In this document: positions 28,360 to 37,159 of the stretch, piece by piece
Layout: each line of letters starts with the position of its first letter
Position numbering within the stretch: the first letter of the stretch is position 1
From: Victivallis lenta
GTDB lineage: Bacteria > Verrucomicrobiota > Lentisphaeria > Victivallales > Victivallaceae
Assembly: GCF_009695545.1 (NCBI RefSeq)
Contig: NZ_VUNS01000001.1
Coordinates: 434,001-498,000, forward strand
Direction of reading: 5' to 3'
Length of the DNA stretch: 64,000 nt
Made by a program: the position numbers and the translations under genes
Notes under the pieces: generated by a model
Databases searched by the model: none
The model's input: the letters and a program-made list of their open reading frames with translations, nothing else
Told to the model about the DNA's origin: nothing

Positions 28360-29934
28360 ATGAAATTCATCCCGGAACAACTGGATCCGATCACCCGGCG
28401 GTTTGTCGAGACGCATCCTGGCGGGTCGGCGATCGAGGTGACGAGCCGCGGCCAGCAGCTCCGCTACCTGCTGACCGCCCTGCTGCTGCTTCTGCTGCTG
28501 AAGTTCCGGTGGGATTATTTCCTGTTTTTCGTCACCGCGTTCTTGATGTTCTGGTATGCCGCCGCGGTCATCTTCCGGGGCGGTGCGGCGGTCCTCTCCT
28601 GGTTCGGGCGCGGCGAGGAGATCATCACGGACGATGAAGTGGCCGCCCTCTCCGACGACGAGCTGCCGGTCTACACCGTCTTCCTGCCGCTCTACCACGA
28701 AGCGAACATCGCGGCGAAAATCGTCCGGAACATGGGCAAGCTCGACTACCCGAAGGAGAAGCTCGAAGTCATGCTTCTGCTCGAAGCCGACGACAGCGAA
28801 ACCCGCGAAGCGCTCGCCCGTACCGGGCTGCCGCCCTACTGCCGCGTACTGACCGTTCCGGATGCGCCGCCCAAAACCAAGCCGCGCGCCTGCAACTACG
28901 GGCTCTCCCAGGCGAAGGGAGTCTTCAGCGTGATCTACGACGCCGAGGACGCGCCGGAGCCGGACCAGCTGAAAAAGGCCTGCATCGCGTTCCGGCGCGA
29001 TCCGGAGAAACGCGTGCTCTGCGTTCAGGGCAAGCTCAACTATTTCAACAGCCGCCACAATCTGCTGACCCGGCTCTTCACCGTCGAATACTCGACCTAT
29101 TTCGACCTGACGCTGCCCGGCTACCAGCTGTTCAACCTGCCGCTGCCGCTCGGCGGAACCAGCAACCATTTCCGGACCGACATCCTGCGCAAGATCGGCG
29201 GCTGGGACCCGTTCAACGTCACCGAGGACTGCGACCTCGGGCTGCGCATCTATGAGTACGGCTACAAGACGCGGCTCATCAACTCCACGACCTACGAGGA
29301 GGCCAACTCCCAGGTCTGGAACTGGATGCGCCAGCGGTCGCGATGGGTGAAGGGGTTCATCCAGACCCATCTGGTTCACTACCGCAACCCGTTCCGGACA
29401 ATGAAACGGCTCGGCGTCTACGGTGCGTTCGGCGGATTCCTTGCCGTCGGGGGCAGCGCGATGATGATGCTGACCAACCTGATTTTCTGGGCGGCGATGC
29501 TGCTTTACGCGGGGCTGCTGCTGCACGGGCTCTTCGCCGGCGTGCCGCTGCTGGACCAGATCGTCGGTCCGCGGTTCGACACGGCTTACGAGGGGGTCCG
29601 GATCGGGCACCTGACGCTGAAAGCGTGGCCGCTCGTCTACTACGGCACCGGCGAAGACCCGTTCTGGTCGATTTTTTCGCAAATATTTTTCGCCGGCTCC
29701 TTGATAATGTTTCTTGCGAATTTTATATTCATAGGAATAGGGGTAGCCGCCTGTGTCAAACGGAAATACTACCGGCTGATACCGGCCGCGCTCCTGATGC
29801 CGTTTTACTGGCTGCTGATTTCGCTGGCGGCCTGGAAAGGGTTCATCCAGATTTTCACGAAGCCATTTTACTGGGAAAAAACCAAACACGGATTAACCGA
29901 CAACATCGAACCATGTAAGGAGGAAACGGCATGA
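28360..29934 (+). CDS. Membrane family 2 glycosyltransferase (cellulose-synthase-like)
   Basis: 524 residues. Two N-terminal helices ([30 protein letters not shown]) are followed by a GT2 domain with LLLEADDSE, the DxD-type [29 protein letters not shown] and QRSRWVKGF (D, DxD, TED and QxxRW motifs of processive synthases), then four more helices. It probably polymerises or transfers sugars across the inner membrane, making an exopolysaccharide. There is no PilZ domain. No Shine-Dalgarno sequence is seen before the ATG, and the promoter lies almost on it. The reading from 27,814 has no plausible upstream domain. Its stop overlaps the next ATG (ATGA). Confidence 0.9.
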   Translation: MKFIPEQLDPITRRFVETHPGGSAIEVTSRGQQLRYLLTALLLLLLLKFRWDYFLFFVTAFLMFWYAAAVIFRGGAAVLSWFGRGEEIITDDEVAALSDDELPVYTVFLPLYHEANIAAKIVRNMGKLDYPKEKLEVMLLLEADDSETREALARTGLPPYCRVLTVPDAPPKTKPRACNYGLSQAKGVFSVIYDAEDAPEPDQLKKACIAFRRDPEKRVLCVQGKLNYFNSRHNLLTRLFTVEYSTYFDLTLPGYQLFNLPLPLGGTSNHFRTDILRKIGGWDPFNVTEDCDLGLRIYEYGYKTRLINSTTYEEANSQVWNWMRQRSRWVKGFIQTHLVHYRNPFRTMKRLGVYGAFGGFLAVGGSAMMMLTNLIFWAAMLLYAGLLLHGLFAGVPLLDQIVGPRFDTAYEGVRIGHLTLKAWPLVYYGTGEDPFWSIFSQIFFAGSLIMFLANFIFIGIGVAACVKRKYYRLIPAALLMPFYWLLISLAAWKGFIQIFTKPFYWEKTKHGLTDNIEPCKEETA

Positions 29935-30602
29935 AAAAGCGGTCATTCACTCTCATCGAACTGCTCGTCGTCATTGCGATTATCGCAATCCTGGCGGGGA
30001 TGCTGCTTCCTGCCCTGAATCAGGCGCGGGACAGGGCAAAAACGACAAATTGTCTCAACAACCTCCGTCAGCTGAGTCTCGCCTGCGAACAGTACCGCAA
30101 TGACTTCAAAGACCGGATGCCTCCCTGGATTTCCACGCTTTACCCGAATTACATGAGCACCGACAAAACCTACCGCTGCCCCAAGGACGGAAACAGTTCG
30201 GATACCGCCGTCACCGCGTGGAAAGCGCGGCCGGACGGAAAATACGATGAAGCTTATGACTATCCCGGAAAGTTGGGGTCGTACGGAAACCCGACCAATA
30301 ACGACGTGGAGAAAATCAGCTATTTCTACGAATTCACGGAAGCACCGTGCACGTTCGCCTCTGAAGTAGGCGAAGGGAACGGAACTCAGACCTGGAATGA
30401 GTACAAGTCCCGAAATGTCAAATACGACACCTGCACCATCGACGGCCCTTACAAAGACAGGAAATATTCAAGCTTCCTCAGCCACTTCCCCGCCATCCGG
30501 TGCTTCTGGCATATGAAGGATGACAATAAGCCGGTTCTGAACGTCTCTTACGGCGGCAACACATTCAACAGCCTGCTCCAATGGGAACTCGGCACCTGGT
30601 GA
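29931..30602 (+). CDS. Prepilin-type (DUF1559-like) pseudopilin next to the glycosyltransferase
   Basis: 223 residues with [17 protein letters not shown] at residues 6-22, preceded by Ser instead of Gly, and AGGAGG with good spacing at 29917-29923. The C-terminal H-X9-DG motif is not recognisable; the end reads [25 protein letters not shown] early in the mature part is shared with related proteins. It is translationally coupled to a polysaccharide synthase rather than to a hydrolase and lacks a LacI partner, so this family is used in more than one context. Confidence 0.9.
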   Translation: MKKRSFTLIELLVVIAIIAILAGMLLPALNQARDRAKTTNCLNNLRQLSLACEQYRNDFKDRMPPWISTLYPNYMSTDKTYRCPKDGNSSDTAVTAWKARPDGKYDEAYDYPGKLGSYGNPTNNDVEKISYFYEFTEAPCTFASEVGEGNGTQTWNEYKSRNVKYDTCTIDGPYKDRKYSSFLSHFPAIRCFWHMKDDNKPVLNVSYGGNTFNSLLQWELGTW

Positions 30603-30623
30603 TCTCTCCGCAGGAAAGAGAAC

Positions 30624-30654
30624 GCCGCTCCGCAAAACCCGGAGCGGCTTTTTT
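30624..30654 (+). terminator. Intrinsic terminator after the pseudopilin gene
   Basis: GCCGCTCCG (30624-30632) and CGGAGCGGC (30640-30648) with a 7-nt loop and six T. The T-run touches the stop codon of the converging membrane-protein gene. Confidence 0.85.
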
Positions 30655-30926
30655 CATGCCCGCGCTTTTTCCTTCCGGCGCATCCGGTTGTACTTCATCA
30701 CCAGAAAGAGATCGGTGCCGACCATCGCCGCATTCAGACAATAGAGCGCAATGACCCAGTCCGGATGTGCGAGCTTGTAGATGATGCCCGAGATATAACC
30801 GATTTCGACCAGCCAGAGAAAAATGACGCTCTTGCCGATCGGATTTTTCACCTTGACGGTTTTCCAGATCGACACCGGCCAGCTTGCGCCGAAACAGACC
30901 ATCATGATCGCTTCGAAGATATCCAT
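30654..30926 (-). CDS. Small three-helix membrane protein, SemiSWEET/PQ-loop-like
   Basis: 90 residues with three hydrophobic segments (FEAIMMVCFGASWPVSIWK, VIFLWLVEIGYISGIIYKL, VIALYCLNAAMVGTDLFLVM) and a basic C-terminus. The size, helix count and P-x-S-I-W-K turn after helix 1 resemble single-repeat SemiSWEET/PQ-loop sugar transporters, which dimerise, but the PQ pair itself is absent. AAAGGGAG eight bases before the ATG at 30926 supports that start over a longer one at 30,959. Confidence 0.7.
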   Translation of the reverse strand: MDIFEAIMMVCFGASWPVSIWKTVKVKNPIGKSVIFLWLVEIGYISGIIYKLAHPDWVIALYCLNAAMVGTDLFLVMKYNRMRRKEKARA

Positions 30927-31036
30927 GATTCGAACTCCCTTTCCTGATTTCCGGAACATCCTCCTAACGTACCCCGGAATGCCCGTTTTTCAAGGGCGGC
31001 CGCACCTTCCGGCCCCATTTTCTCCGGAAGTGACGG

Positions 31037-31064
31037 TTGAAAAATATCCGGAGCCGTGTACAGT
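31037..31064 (+). promoter_or_regulatory. Promoter of the oligogalacturonate-lyase-like gene
   Basis: TTGAAA (31037-31042), 16 bp, TACAGT (31059-31064), 36 bp ahead of the start codon. Confidence 0.5.
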
Positions 31065-31099
31065 ATGGGAGTCGTCAACTCAAAACCGAGGTTTCCCTC

Positions 31100-32194
31100 A
31101 TGAAAATGGTATCTTCCAGCTGGAACGAACAACGCATTCAGATTCCGGGCCGCATGACCTTTCTCCCCTATTACACCTCCTCCCCGTGGGGGAAAAATGA
31201 AGCGTACTTCATCTTCTACTCCGCACTGCCGGATTTCAGCCGGGTATGGCTGCACACCTGGTCGCCGGCTGAAGGCCGCATCACGGCCGAATTCGAACTC
31301 ACCGCCTGGAACGGACTCGACGGGCTGCTTGTGAGCGAGCTCCTGCTTTCGGCGGTCCTCCTGCCGGAACAGCGGCAGCTGCTTCTGCCGCTGCGCGAAA
31401 AGCTGTACTCGGTGTCGGTCGACAACGGCAGCGCCGAAATGGTCTGGGCGCTGCCGGACGCCTCTCTGCGCCTCGGCGGACCCGGCAACCGTTCGAAGGA
31501 CGGCGGATTCGTCGTCTTCGGCGCGTTCCCGCCGCCGCCGGGCGCGCCGCAAAACGTTCCGCTCACGGTACTCGACACCGCCACATTCAGACCGGCCGGA
31601 AGCTATGAGTTCGACGGCTTCTTCGCAAACCACTTTCAATTCATGAGCGACCCGGACTGGATTCTCTTCGCCCACGAGGGGCCGACCGAGGGGATTCCGG
31701 ACCGGCTGAACCGGCTGAACTGGCGGACCGGCGAACGGCAGACGCTGCACCGCCACGCAACCGGCCCGGACGGAAAACTGCAGGAGTGCATCGGCCACGA
31801 AATGACTGCCGGGGAAACGGTCTGCGCCGTGCGTTATCCGGTCAGCGTCCTTCCCGGCGCACTCATCACGATGAATCTCGACGGGAGCGGCTGCGGTGCG
31901 CTCGACTGCGACGATTACTGGCACAGTTCCTGCAACGCCGACGGGACCGTCTTTGCGATGGATACGATGTGGTGGGGCAGCACGAAGCGGAAGACTCCGC
32001 TCGAAATGGATATCATCCGCATCGATCGCAAAGCCGGAACCAAGGAGATTGTCAAAACCATCCACTCCGATCCGAAACAGCAGTACCGCCACCCGCATCC
32101 GCAGCTCAACGCAACCGGAAACCGGCTGCTTTTCATCGAGAATTCCGACACCGACGGCACACTCGGGTCGATCACGCTGCGAACGCTGGCATAG
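31100..32194 (+). CDS. Oligogalacturonate lyase-like (PL22) beta-propeller protein
   Basis: 364 residues forming a beta-propeller with motifs typical of oligogalacturonide lyases: NHFQFMSDPDWILFAHEGP (family HvqFsP...FcHEGP), ECIGHE, a His-containing YWHSSCNADGTVFAMD, and YRHPHPQLNATGNRLLF. These His and Glu positions hold the metal in the PL22 family, which cleaves short pectin fragments in the cytoplasm. No signal peptide, in agreement with that location. GAGG lies eight bases before the ATG. It is monocistronic by position, converging on an ADP-ribosylglycohydrolase gene. Confidence 0.75.
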   Translation: MKMVSSSWNEQRIQIPGRMTFLPYYTSSPWGKNEAYFIFYSALPDFSRVWLHTWSPAEGRITAEFELTAWNGLDGLLVSELLLSAVLLPEQRQLLLPLREKLYSVSVDNGSAEMVWALPDASLRLGGPGNRSKDGGFVVFGAFPPPPGAPQNVPLTVLDTATFRPAGSYEFDGFFANHFQFMSDPDWILFAHEGPTEGIPDRLNRLNWRTGERQTLHRHATGPDGKLQECIGHEMTAGETVCAVRYPVSVLPGALITMNLDGSGCGALDCDDYWHSSCNADGTVFAMDTMWWGSTKRKTPLEMDIIRIDRKAGTKEIVKTIHSDPKQQYRHPHPQLNATGNRLLFIENSDTDGTLGSITLRTLA

Positions 32195-32222
32195 TTCTCG
32201 ATATGCGGAGCGGAAACCGGAG

Positions 32223-33293
32223 TCAGCGCCAGAAAAAGAGCGCTCTGCCGAGGAGATGCGCCAGCACCGTTCCCAGAAAAAGAAGATTGCGGAGCGGAAT
32301 CGCCCAGTAGGCGGCCGGCACCACCGCCGCGGGGACTCCGATCGAAAACCGGGTCAGCTGCGTTCCGAGGCGGCGCAGAAACCCGACGTTGTACGGATAT
32401 TCGAAGAGCCGGCCGGTATATTCGGCCGGAATCGCATCGGCGCCGGCCGAAACGCCGGCCAGGGCTCCGGCGATCGCACCGGTCGAATCGGTGTCGCCGC
32501 CGCAGGGGATGACGGCATTCAGCGTTTCGCGGACGTCGCCGTAATGCGCGAACCAGCCGTAAAGCGCCACCGGAACCGTATGATAGACATAGCCGGAGAC
32601 GCCGCGGCCAAGCCCGAGCAAAGAGGCGAAATCCGCGACGGAAACGCCGTTTCGCCACCCCTCCTCCATGCGGTCCACCAGCTTCAGCCACTCCGGATCG
32701 TCGGAGACCATGACCCGGAGCCGGGTGCAGACATCGTCCCGGTCCGGCTTCCGGCCGAGCGGCGTCACCAGTGCAAGCGCCGCCATCTCGGCGACGGCGA
32801 GCGCCCCGACAAACGCCCGGTGGTCGCTGTGGGTGACCTGCGTGGCGAGCCGGACGAACTCCCTCCGCTCGATCGGGTCCGGAAACAGTACGCCGAAGAC
32901 GGCGCTCCGCATCGCGGCGCCGTTCCCCGCCGACGCGACGCCGCTCTCGCGCGGCGAAAGTCCGCTCCAGAGCCGGATCACGGAACGCAGCGTCCCCCAG
33001 CCGCAGCCGGCCGGCAGGAACAGCAGCCAGTACCGCAGCCGCCAGCTGAAGGAGAGCAGGAAGCTCTCGGGGTCCCCGCCGGAGGAAAGCACGGCCTGCG
33101 CCGCCATGATCGTGTGCTCGGTGTCGTCGCTGATCATGCCGTGCCCGAACAGAAAACGCTGGCGCAGCGGTCCGGGGAACCGCCTGAGCCACCGTTTCCG
33201 GCCGAGGTGCTCCCCCGGCAGCCCGAGCGAGTCTCCGGCGGCCGTTCCCAACAGCAGCCCGGTCACGCGCGGCTCAATCGAATAGTCCATCAT
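32223..33293 (-). CDS. ADP-ribosylglycohydrolase-family protein
   Basis: 356 residues. The metal-binding motifs of the ARH/DraG family are present: GTAAGDSLGLP near the N-terminus, MISDDTEHT (the S/T-DDT type motif) and CGGDTDSTGAIAGALAG near the C-terminus. The family removes ADP-ribose from proteins or small molecules, or hydrolyses other N-glycosidic compounds. AAGGA six bases before ATG 33293 supports the start. No neighbour suggests the target; no nitrogenase genes lie nearby. Confidence 0.88.
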   Translation of the reverse strand: MMDYSIEPRVTGLLLGTAAGDSLGLPGEHLGRKRWLRRFPGPLRQRFLFGHGMISDDTEHTIMAAQAVLSSGGDPESFLLSFSWRLRYWLLFLPAGCGWGTLRSVIRLWSGLSPRESGVASAGNGAAMRSAVFGVLFPDPIERREFVRLATQVTHSDHRAFVGALAVAEMAALALVTPLGRKPDRDDVCTRLRVMVSDDPEWLKLVDRMEEGWRNGVSVADFASLLGLGRGVSGYVYHTVPVALYGWFAHYGDVRETLNAVIPCGGDTDSTGAIAGALAGVSAGADAIPAEYTGRLFEYPYNVGFLRRLGTQLTRFSIGVPAAVVPAAYWAIPLRNLLFLGTVLAHLLGRALFFWR

Positions 33294-33410
33294 CTGAAAT
33301 CCTTCCCCGGAAAAGGTTATAAGACAATATATCCGGTTCCGCCGGAGATGTCAAGCCGGAAACCTAAAACCTGCTTCCGCACCGGCCCGGCTGCCGGGTC
33401 GTGCGGATAT

Positions 33411-33432
33411 AAAAAAATCCGGCCCGACCGGA
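33411..33432 (-). terminator. Intrinsic terminator of the antiporter operon
   Basis: On the minus strand TCCGG-TCGGG-CCGGA followed by seven T. It lies 24 nt after the carrier's stop codon; the stem is only 5 bp. Confidence 0.65.
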
Positions 33433-33455
33433 CCGGACTTCACCGTCTCCCCGTC

Positions 33456-34760
33456 TCAGCGGATGTACCGCAAATACAGATAGACCGAAGAGATCACGAG
33501 GCTCAGCAGCATCATCGGGAAACCGTACATCGTGAACCGCTTGAAAGAGAGCGGATAGTTGTTCTTCCGCGCGATCTGCGAAATCACCACGTTGGCCGAC
33601 GCGCCGATCAGCGTGCCGTTGCCGCCGAGGCAGGCGCCGAGCGCCAGCGCCCAGAAGAGCGGCTGCGCGACCTGAAGCGAAATCGCCTCCTCCATGCCCT
33701 CGATCCCCATCTGCTTCGCGAACACCGGAATGATCGACTTGATCAGCGGAATCATCGCGATCACGAGCGGAATGTTGTCGATGATGGCCGACAGGAGCGC
33801 GCCGCCCCAGAGAATGATCATCATGGTCAGCGCGAAATTCCCCCTGGTCAGGTCGACCATATACTGCCCCAGCGTGGAAAACACATGCTTCTCCTCAAGG
33901 GCGCCGACCATCATGAAGAGGCCGCAGAAGAACATGATCGTGCTCCACTCGACCTTTTCAAGCATGTGCGGAACCTCGACTCCGCAGGCCAGCGCCATGA
34001 CGAACGCGCCGGCGATCGCAATCAGCCCGGGTTCGATGTCGATCAGCCGGCTGAAGAAAAAGCCGAGCAGCACGATTGCAAACACGATCAGCGCACGGGT
34101 CAGCCGCTTCGGATGCAGAATCGCCCGCGACGGTTCGGTCATCGCCACCTGTTCGACGGCCTCCTTGCTGGTTTTCAACTGCTTCCGCTGGACGAACAGC
34201 ACCACCAGCAGCGAAACGACCATGATGATCAGCACGACCGGACCGAGATTCAGCAGGAACGAGTTGAACGAAAGATTGCAGCTTGCGCCGATCAGGATGT
34301 TCGGCGGATCGCCGATCAGCGTCGCCGTCCCGCCGATATTCGAGAAAATCGCCTCGAGGATCAGGAACGGGACGGTCGGCAGCGACAGCAGCTGCGTGAT
34401 GAGGATCGTGACCGGGGCCATCAGGATAATGGTCGTCACATTGTCCATAAAGGCCGAAATGACGGCGGTGGCGACCATGAATTCGAGCATGACCAGCACG
34501 CCGTTGCCGCGGGTCTGCCGCGCGATCTTCACGGCGACCCATTCGAAAGCGCCCGTCGTGCTCATGATGTTGACGATCACCATCATGCCGATCAGCAGGC
34601 CGAGCACGTTGAGGTCGATCTTCGTAAGCAGCTCAGGAAAACCCGCGACGCCGAAAATGACCATGGCCGCCGCGCCGAGCATGGAGGGGATGGTCTTATC
34701 CATCTTCTCCGACACGATCAGCGCATAGGCGACCAGAAAAATAACAATACCGAGAACCAT
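33456..34760 (-). CDS. ArsB/NhaD-type ion carrier (IT superfamily)
   Basis: 434 residues with about eleven transmembrane helices. Family motifs include FMDNVTTIILMAPVTI and its counterpart IIDNIPLVIAMIPLI (D-N-x-P/T in two inverted halves), NIGGTATLIGDPPNI, and LGGNGTLIGASANV. Members move Na+ against H+ or export arsenite or carboxylates; no arsenic genes are nearby, so a sodium/proton or organic-anion role is more likely. It lies 21 nt after a PTS-EIIA/CBS protein, a frequent pairing for this carrier class, which suggests regulation by that protein. Confidence 0.9.
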   Translation of the reverse strand: MVLGIVIFLVAYALIVSEKMDKTIPSMLGAAAMVIFGVAGFPELLTKIDLNVLGLLIGMMVIVNIMSTTGAFEWVAVKIARQTRGNGVLVMLEFMVATAVISAFMDNVTTIILMAPVTILITQLLSLPTVPFLILEAIFSNIGGTATLIGDPPNILIGASCNLSFNSFLLNLGPVVLIIMVVSLLVVLFVQRKQLKTSKEAVEQVAMTEPSRAILHPKRLTRALIVFAIVLLGFFFSRLIDIEPGLIAIAGAFVMALACGVEVPHMLEKVEWSTIMFFCGLFMMVGALEEKHVFSTLGQYMVDLTRGNFALTMMIILWGGALLSAIIDNIPLVIAMIPLIKSIIPVFAKQMGIEGMEEAISLQVAQPLFWALALGACLGGNGTLIGASANVVISQIARKNNYPLSFKRFTMYGFPMMLLSLVISSVYLYLRYIR

Positions 34761-34781
34761 GACAATACTCCTCTTCCGGGA

Positions 34782-35702
34782 TTAAAGATTGATGATCCGC
34801 TCCAGAAGCAGCGTCTGATCGATGATTCCCAGCAGTTCATTCTCCTGATTCACGATATAGACCTGCGGGTACTTCAGGATCGAGATGGCGAAAACGATCT
34901 CGATCAGAGTGGCATCCTCGTGAAAAGTACAATAGTCGGTGTTCATGACCTGGCCCACTTTCGACCTGGCCTCGATGCTGAAGTACTTTTCGAACGGATC
35001 GAAAAAGCGGATGAAGCCGACGCTCTTCAACTGCGAAAAAAAGTCGGGAATTCCGAGCGTGAACAGGTTCGAACAGGCGATCTGCCCGAGCAGCCTGCGG
35101 CCGTCGAGCACCGGCGCGATCGGCGTACGGTGCTGCGCCATCAGGGTCGTCGCCCGGGTCAGCGGCATATCGGCGGCCAGCGAAAAGCTGCACGGGGACA
35201 TGATGTCGCCGGCGAGCACCGCCTTGCGGGAGGATTGGCCGAGATTCGAAAGCTGCGAGAACATCGCTTCAGGAGAGGACGCCTTCATAAGTTCCCCGCG
35301 AAGCTCCGGCATCTGCACGAAGTTCGCGAAACGGGCCATGAACTTCAGCCCCTCCATCGGCTTGCCGGCCGGAATCAGCAGCAGGCAGGCGATATCGAGC
35401 GGCTGGCGGTCGATGGCCTCCTCGCCGGAAAGAGGGGTCTGCAGCGTGGCGACAACGACGGCCAGTCCGTCCAGTCCGTCGATCCGGGCATGCGGCAGGA
35501 TAACGCCGTTGCCGATCGCGGTGCTGGATTGCGCTTCGCGTTCCCTGATCGCGGAGAGAATCCGGTCGTAATCGATTGCGGAGTTCCTGACCTGCGGCAG
35601 CGTGGCGACCTGCCGGCAAAGCTGAACGAACAGGTCGTTCTTGTCGGCAACAGAGATCCGCGCCATGAAATTGGCGCCGGTAAACATTTCATCGGGATGC
35701 AT
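34782..35702 (-). CDS. PTS EIIA (fructose/nitrogen type) domain fused to CBS pair
   Basis: 306 residues. Residues ~15-155 are an EIIA type-2 domain with the phosphorylatable His in VILPHARIDGL; residues ~175-306 hold two CBS motifs (DIMSPCSFSLAADMPLTRATTLM and GQVMNTDYCTFHEDATL; each ends in a VYIV-N or PVLDGR strand). The first binds a phosphoryl group from HPr/NPr-like donors, the second adenine nucleotides. There is no sugar permease, so it is a regulator and probably gates the ion carrier encoded 21 nt downstream. GAGAGG with 7-nt spacing supports the ATG at 35702. Confidence 0.88.
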   Translation of the reverse strand: MHPDEMFTGANFMARISVADKNDLFVQLCRQVATLPQVRNSAIDYDRILSAIREREAQSSTAIGNGVILPHARIDGLDGLAVVVATLQTPLSGEEAIDRQPLDIACLLLIPAGKPMEGLKFMARFANFVQMPELRGELMKASSPEAMFSQLSNLGQSSRKAVLAGDIMSPCSFSLAADMPLTRATTLMAQHRTPIAPVLDGRRLLGQIACSNLFTLGIPDFFSQLKSVGFIRFFDPFEKYFSIEARSKVGQVMNTDYCTFHEDATLIEIVFAISILKYPQVYIVNQENELLGIIDQTLLLERIINL

Positions 35703-35779
35703 ATGACAAACCTCTCGGGCACGAAAAACGCTGCCCGGGTTAGGGATGAGTTGAAAAAAAACAAATGGACCGTCTCAGC

Positions 35780-36142
35780 TCACAAACCCGGCGGCGCGCG
35801 CCCGAAAAGCGAACCGCCGACATATTGCCCCCGAAGCGACCGGACCGCCGCACCGATACGGGGGCGGCCGCGGAAAAAGCAGGGAAGCAAAACAGAGGCG
35901 GCGAGATCCGGAAAATCAGGCAGTACGGAGTCGCGGCGCTCGTCCGCCTCGCTGCGGGCAGTGCTGCTCTCAAGCAGAACCGCCTCCGCGTCGCGGCAGC
36001 CCCCCCGCTGCGACCGGATTCCCTCCTCCCAGAAAGAGGACGAAACGCTCTTTCCGGCAAAGGAGAAACAAGCGGCCGACGGAAAAAAACCGGCCAGCAG
36101 GAATATCGTCAGCAGACTGATGATATAGATACTGTGTTTCAC
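35780..36142 (-). CDS. Small secreted protein of unknown function (GTG start)
   Basis: 120 residues with no recognised family. The N-terminus KHSIYIISLLTIFLLAGFF followed by PSAAC is a clear signal peptide, possibly lipid-modified at the Cys. The mature part is short, charged and of low complexity (ARSEADERRD). The start is GTG at 36142, chosen because GGGAGGA lies five bases upstream and a -35/-10 pair lies behind that. It is 77 nt ahead of the EIIA/CBS gene, so it may head that operon. Coding status rests on start signals and signal peptide; the C-terminal half could be non-coding. Confidence 0.5.
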   Translation of the reverse strand: MKHSIYIISLLTIFLLAGFFPSAACFSFAGKSVSSSFWEEGIRSQRGGCRDAEAVLLESSTARSEADERRDSVLPDFPDLAASVLLPCFFRGRPRIGAAVRSLRGQYVGGSLFGRAPPGL

Positions 36143-36179
36143 TGAATTCCTCCCGCCTTTCTCCGGAAATGATCTTACT

Positions 36180-36208
36180 AATATATCACTCCAAACGCCT
36201 TCTGACAA
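36180..36208 (-). promoter_or_regulatory. Promoter of the secreted-protein / EIIA-CBS / carrier operon
   Basis: On the minus strand TTGTCA (36203-36208), 17 bp, TATATT (36180-36185). Predicted start near 36173, 31 bases before the GTG. Confidence 0.7.
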
Positions 36209-36295
36209 ATCGAAACCGCGTATTTCTCAAGGAGATTTACAATAAATTTCCGGGCGGAAAACGCGCCAAAGCGGCGGAAATGCGGAAAAGCCGGC

Positions 36296-36324
36296 TTGAC
36301 ATCCGGTCCGGTCCGGCATATATT
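36296..36324 (+). promoter_or_regulatory. Promoter of the sugar isomerase gene
   Basis: TTGACA (36296-36301), 17 bp, TATATT (36319-36324), 40 bp ahead of the ATG. It is divergent from the operon promoter at 36180. Confidence 0.8.
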
Positions 36325-36363
36325 TCAGAATCGAAACCCACTGTCGATGCAAGGAGGATTTTT

Positions 36364-37125
36364 ATGAAGAAGCATCAGATCGCGGCCCAGCTTTACACGC
36401 TCCGGGAATTCCTGAAAACCGAACCGCTCATCTTCGAATCGCTGAAGAAGGTCAAGAAAATGGGCTACGACGCCATTCAGGTCTCCGGCATGGGGCCGAT
36501 CGACGAAAAAGAGCTGGTCCGCATCTGCGGCGACCTCGGGCTCGACATCTGCGCGACCCACGAAAACGGCCAGATGATCGTCGAAGAGACCGAGCGCGTC
36601 ATCGAACGGCTCGACAGGCTGAACTGCAGATACACGGCCTATCCGTGGCCTCACATCATCCCGTCGAACCGCGCCGAAGCGGTCGAGCTCGCGCACAAGC
36701 TCAACACGGCGGCTGAAAAGATGGCCGCCGCCGGAAAAGTGCTCTGCTACCATAATCACGACATCGAATTCATGCGCATGGAAGACGGCAGCCTGATCCT
36801 CGACCTCCTCTATGACAACGCTCCGGCGCTGCAGGGCGAAATCGACACCTTCTGGGTGCAGGCCGGCGGCCAGAATCCGGCCTGCTGGGTCAAAAAGCTG
36901 GCCGGGCGCATGCCGCTGCTGCACCTGAAGGACTACGGCATTCACGACCGCAGGCGCGCGATGTTCCCGATCGGCTCGGGCAACCTCGACTGGCAGTCGA
37001 TCGTCCCGGCCGGCGAAGCGGGCGGCGTCGAATATTTCATCGTCGAGCAGGACGAGTGCCTGAAGGACCCGTTCGACTCCCTCAAGGAAAGCCTGGACTA
37101 CATCACCGCCAATTTCGTGAAGTAA
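36364..37125 (+). CDS. Sugar phosphate isomerase/epimerase (xylose-isomerase-like TIM barrel)
   Basis: 253 residues of the AP-endonuclease-2 / xylose-isomerase-like barrel: QLYTLRE at the N-terminus, GYDAIQVSG, CYHNHDIEF (metal His/His/Glu region), EIDTFWVQAGGQ and HLKDYG, all typical of IolE/IolI-like enzymes. It probably isomerises a sugar or inositol derivative in the cytoplasm. AAGGAGG six bases before the ATG is a strong ribosome-binding site. A GNAT gene follows after 34 nt. Confidence 0.9.
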   Translation: MKKHQIAAQLYTLREFLKTEPLIFESLKKVKKMGYDAIQVSGMGPIDEKELVRICGDLGLDICATHENGQMIVEETERVIERLDRLNCRYTAYPWPHIIPSNRAEAVELAHKLNTAAEKMAAAGKVLCYHNHDIEFMRMEDGSLILDLLYDNAPALQGEIDTFWVQAGGQNPACWVKKLAGRMPLLHLKDYGIHDRRRAMFPIGSGNLDWQSIVPAGEAGGVEYFIVEQDECLKDPFDSLKESLDYITANFVK

Positions 37126-37159
37126 TTTCCGGCTCCGGCCTGGCGGCCGGGGAAGCGGC

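Noticed and set aside
31896-36128. 1,410-codon plus-strand open frame
   Set aside because: It runs antisense through four well-supported minus-strand genes and has the His/Arg/Asp-rich composition of a shadow frame.
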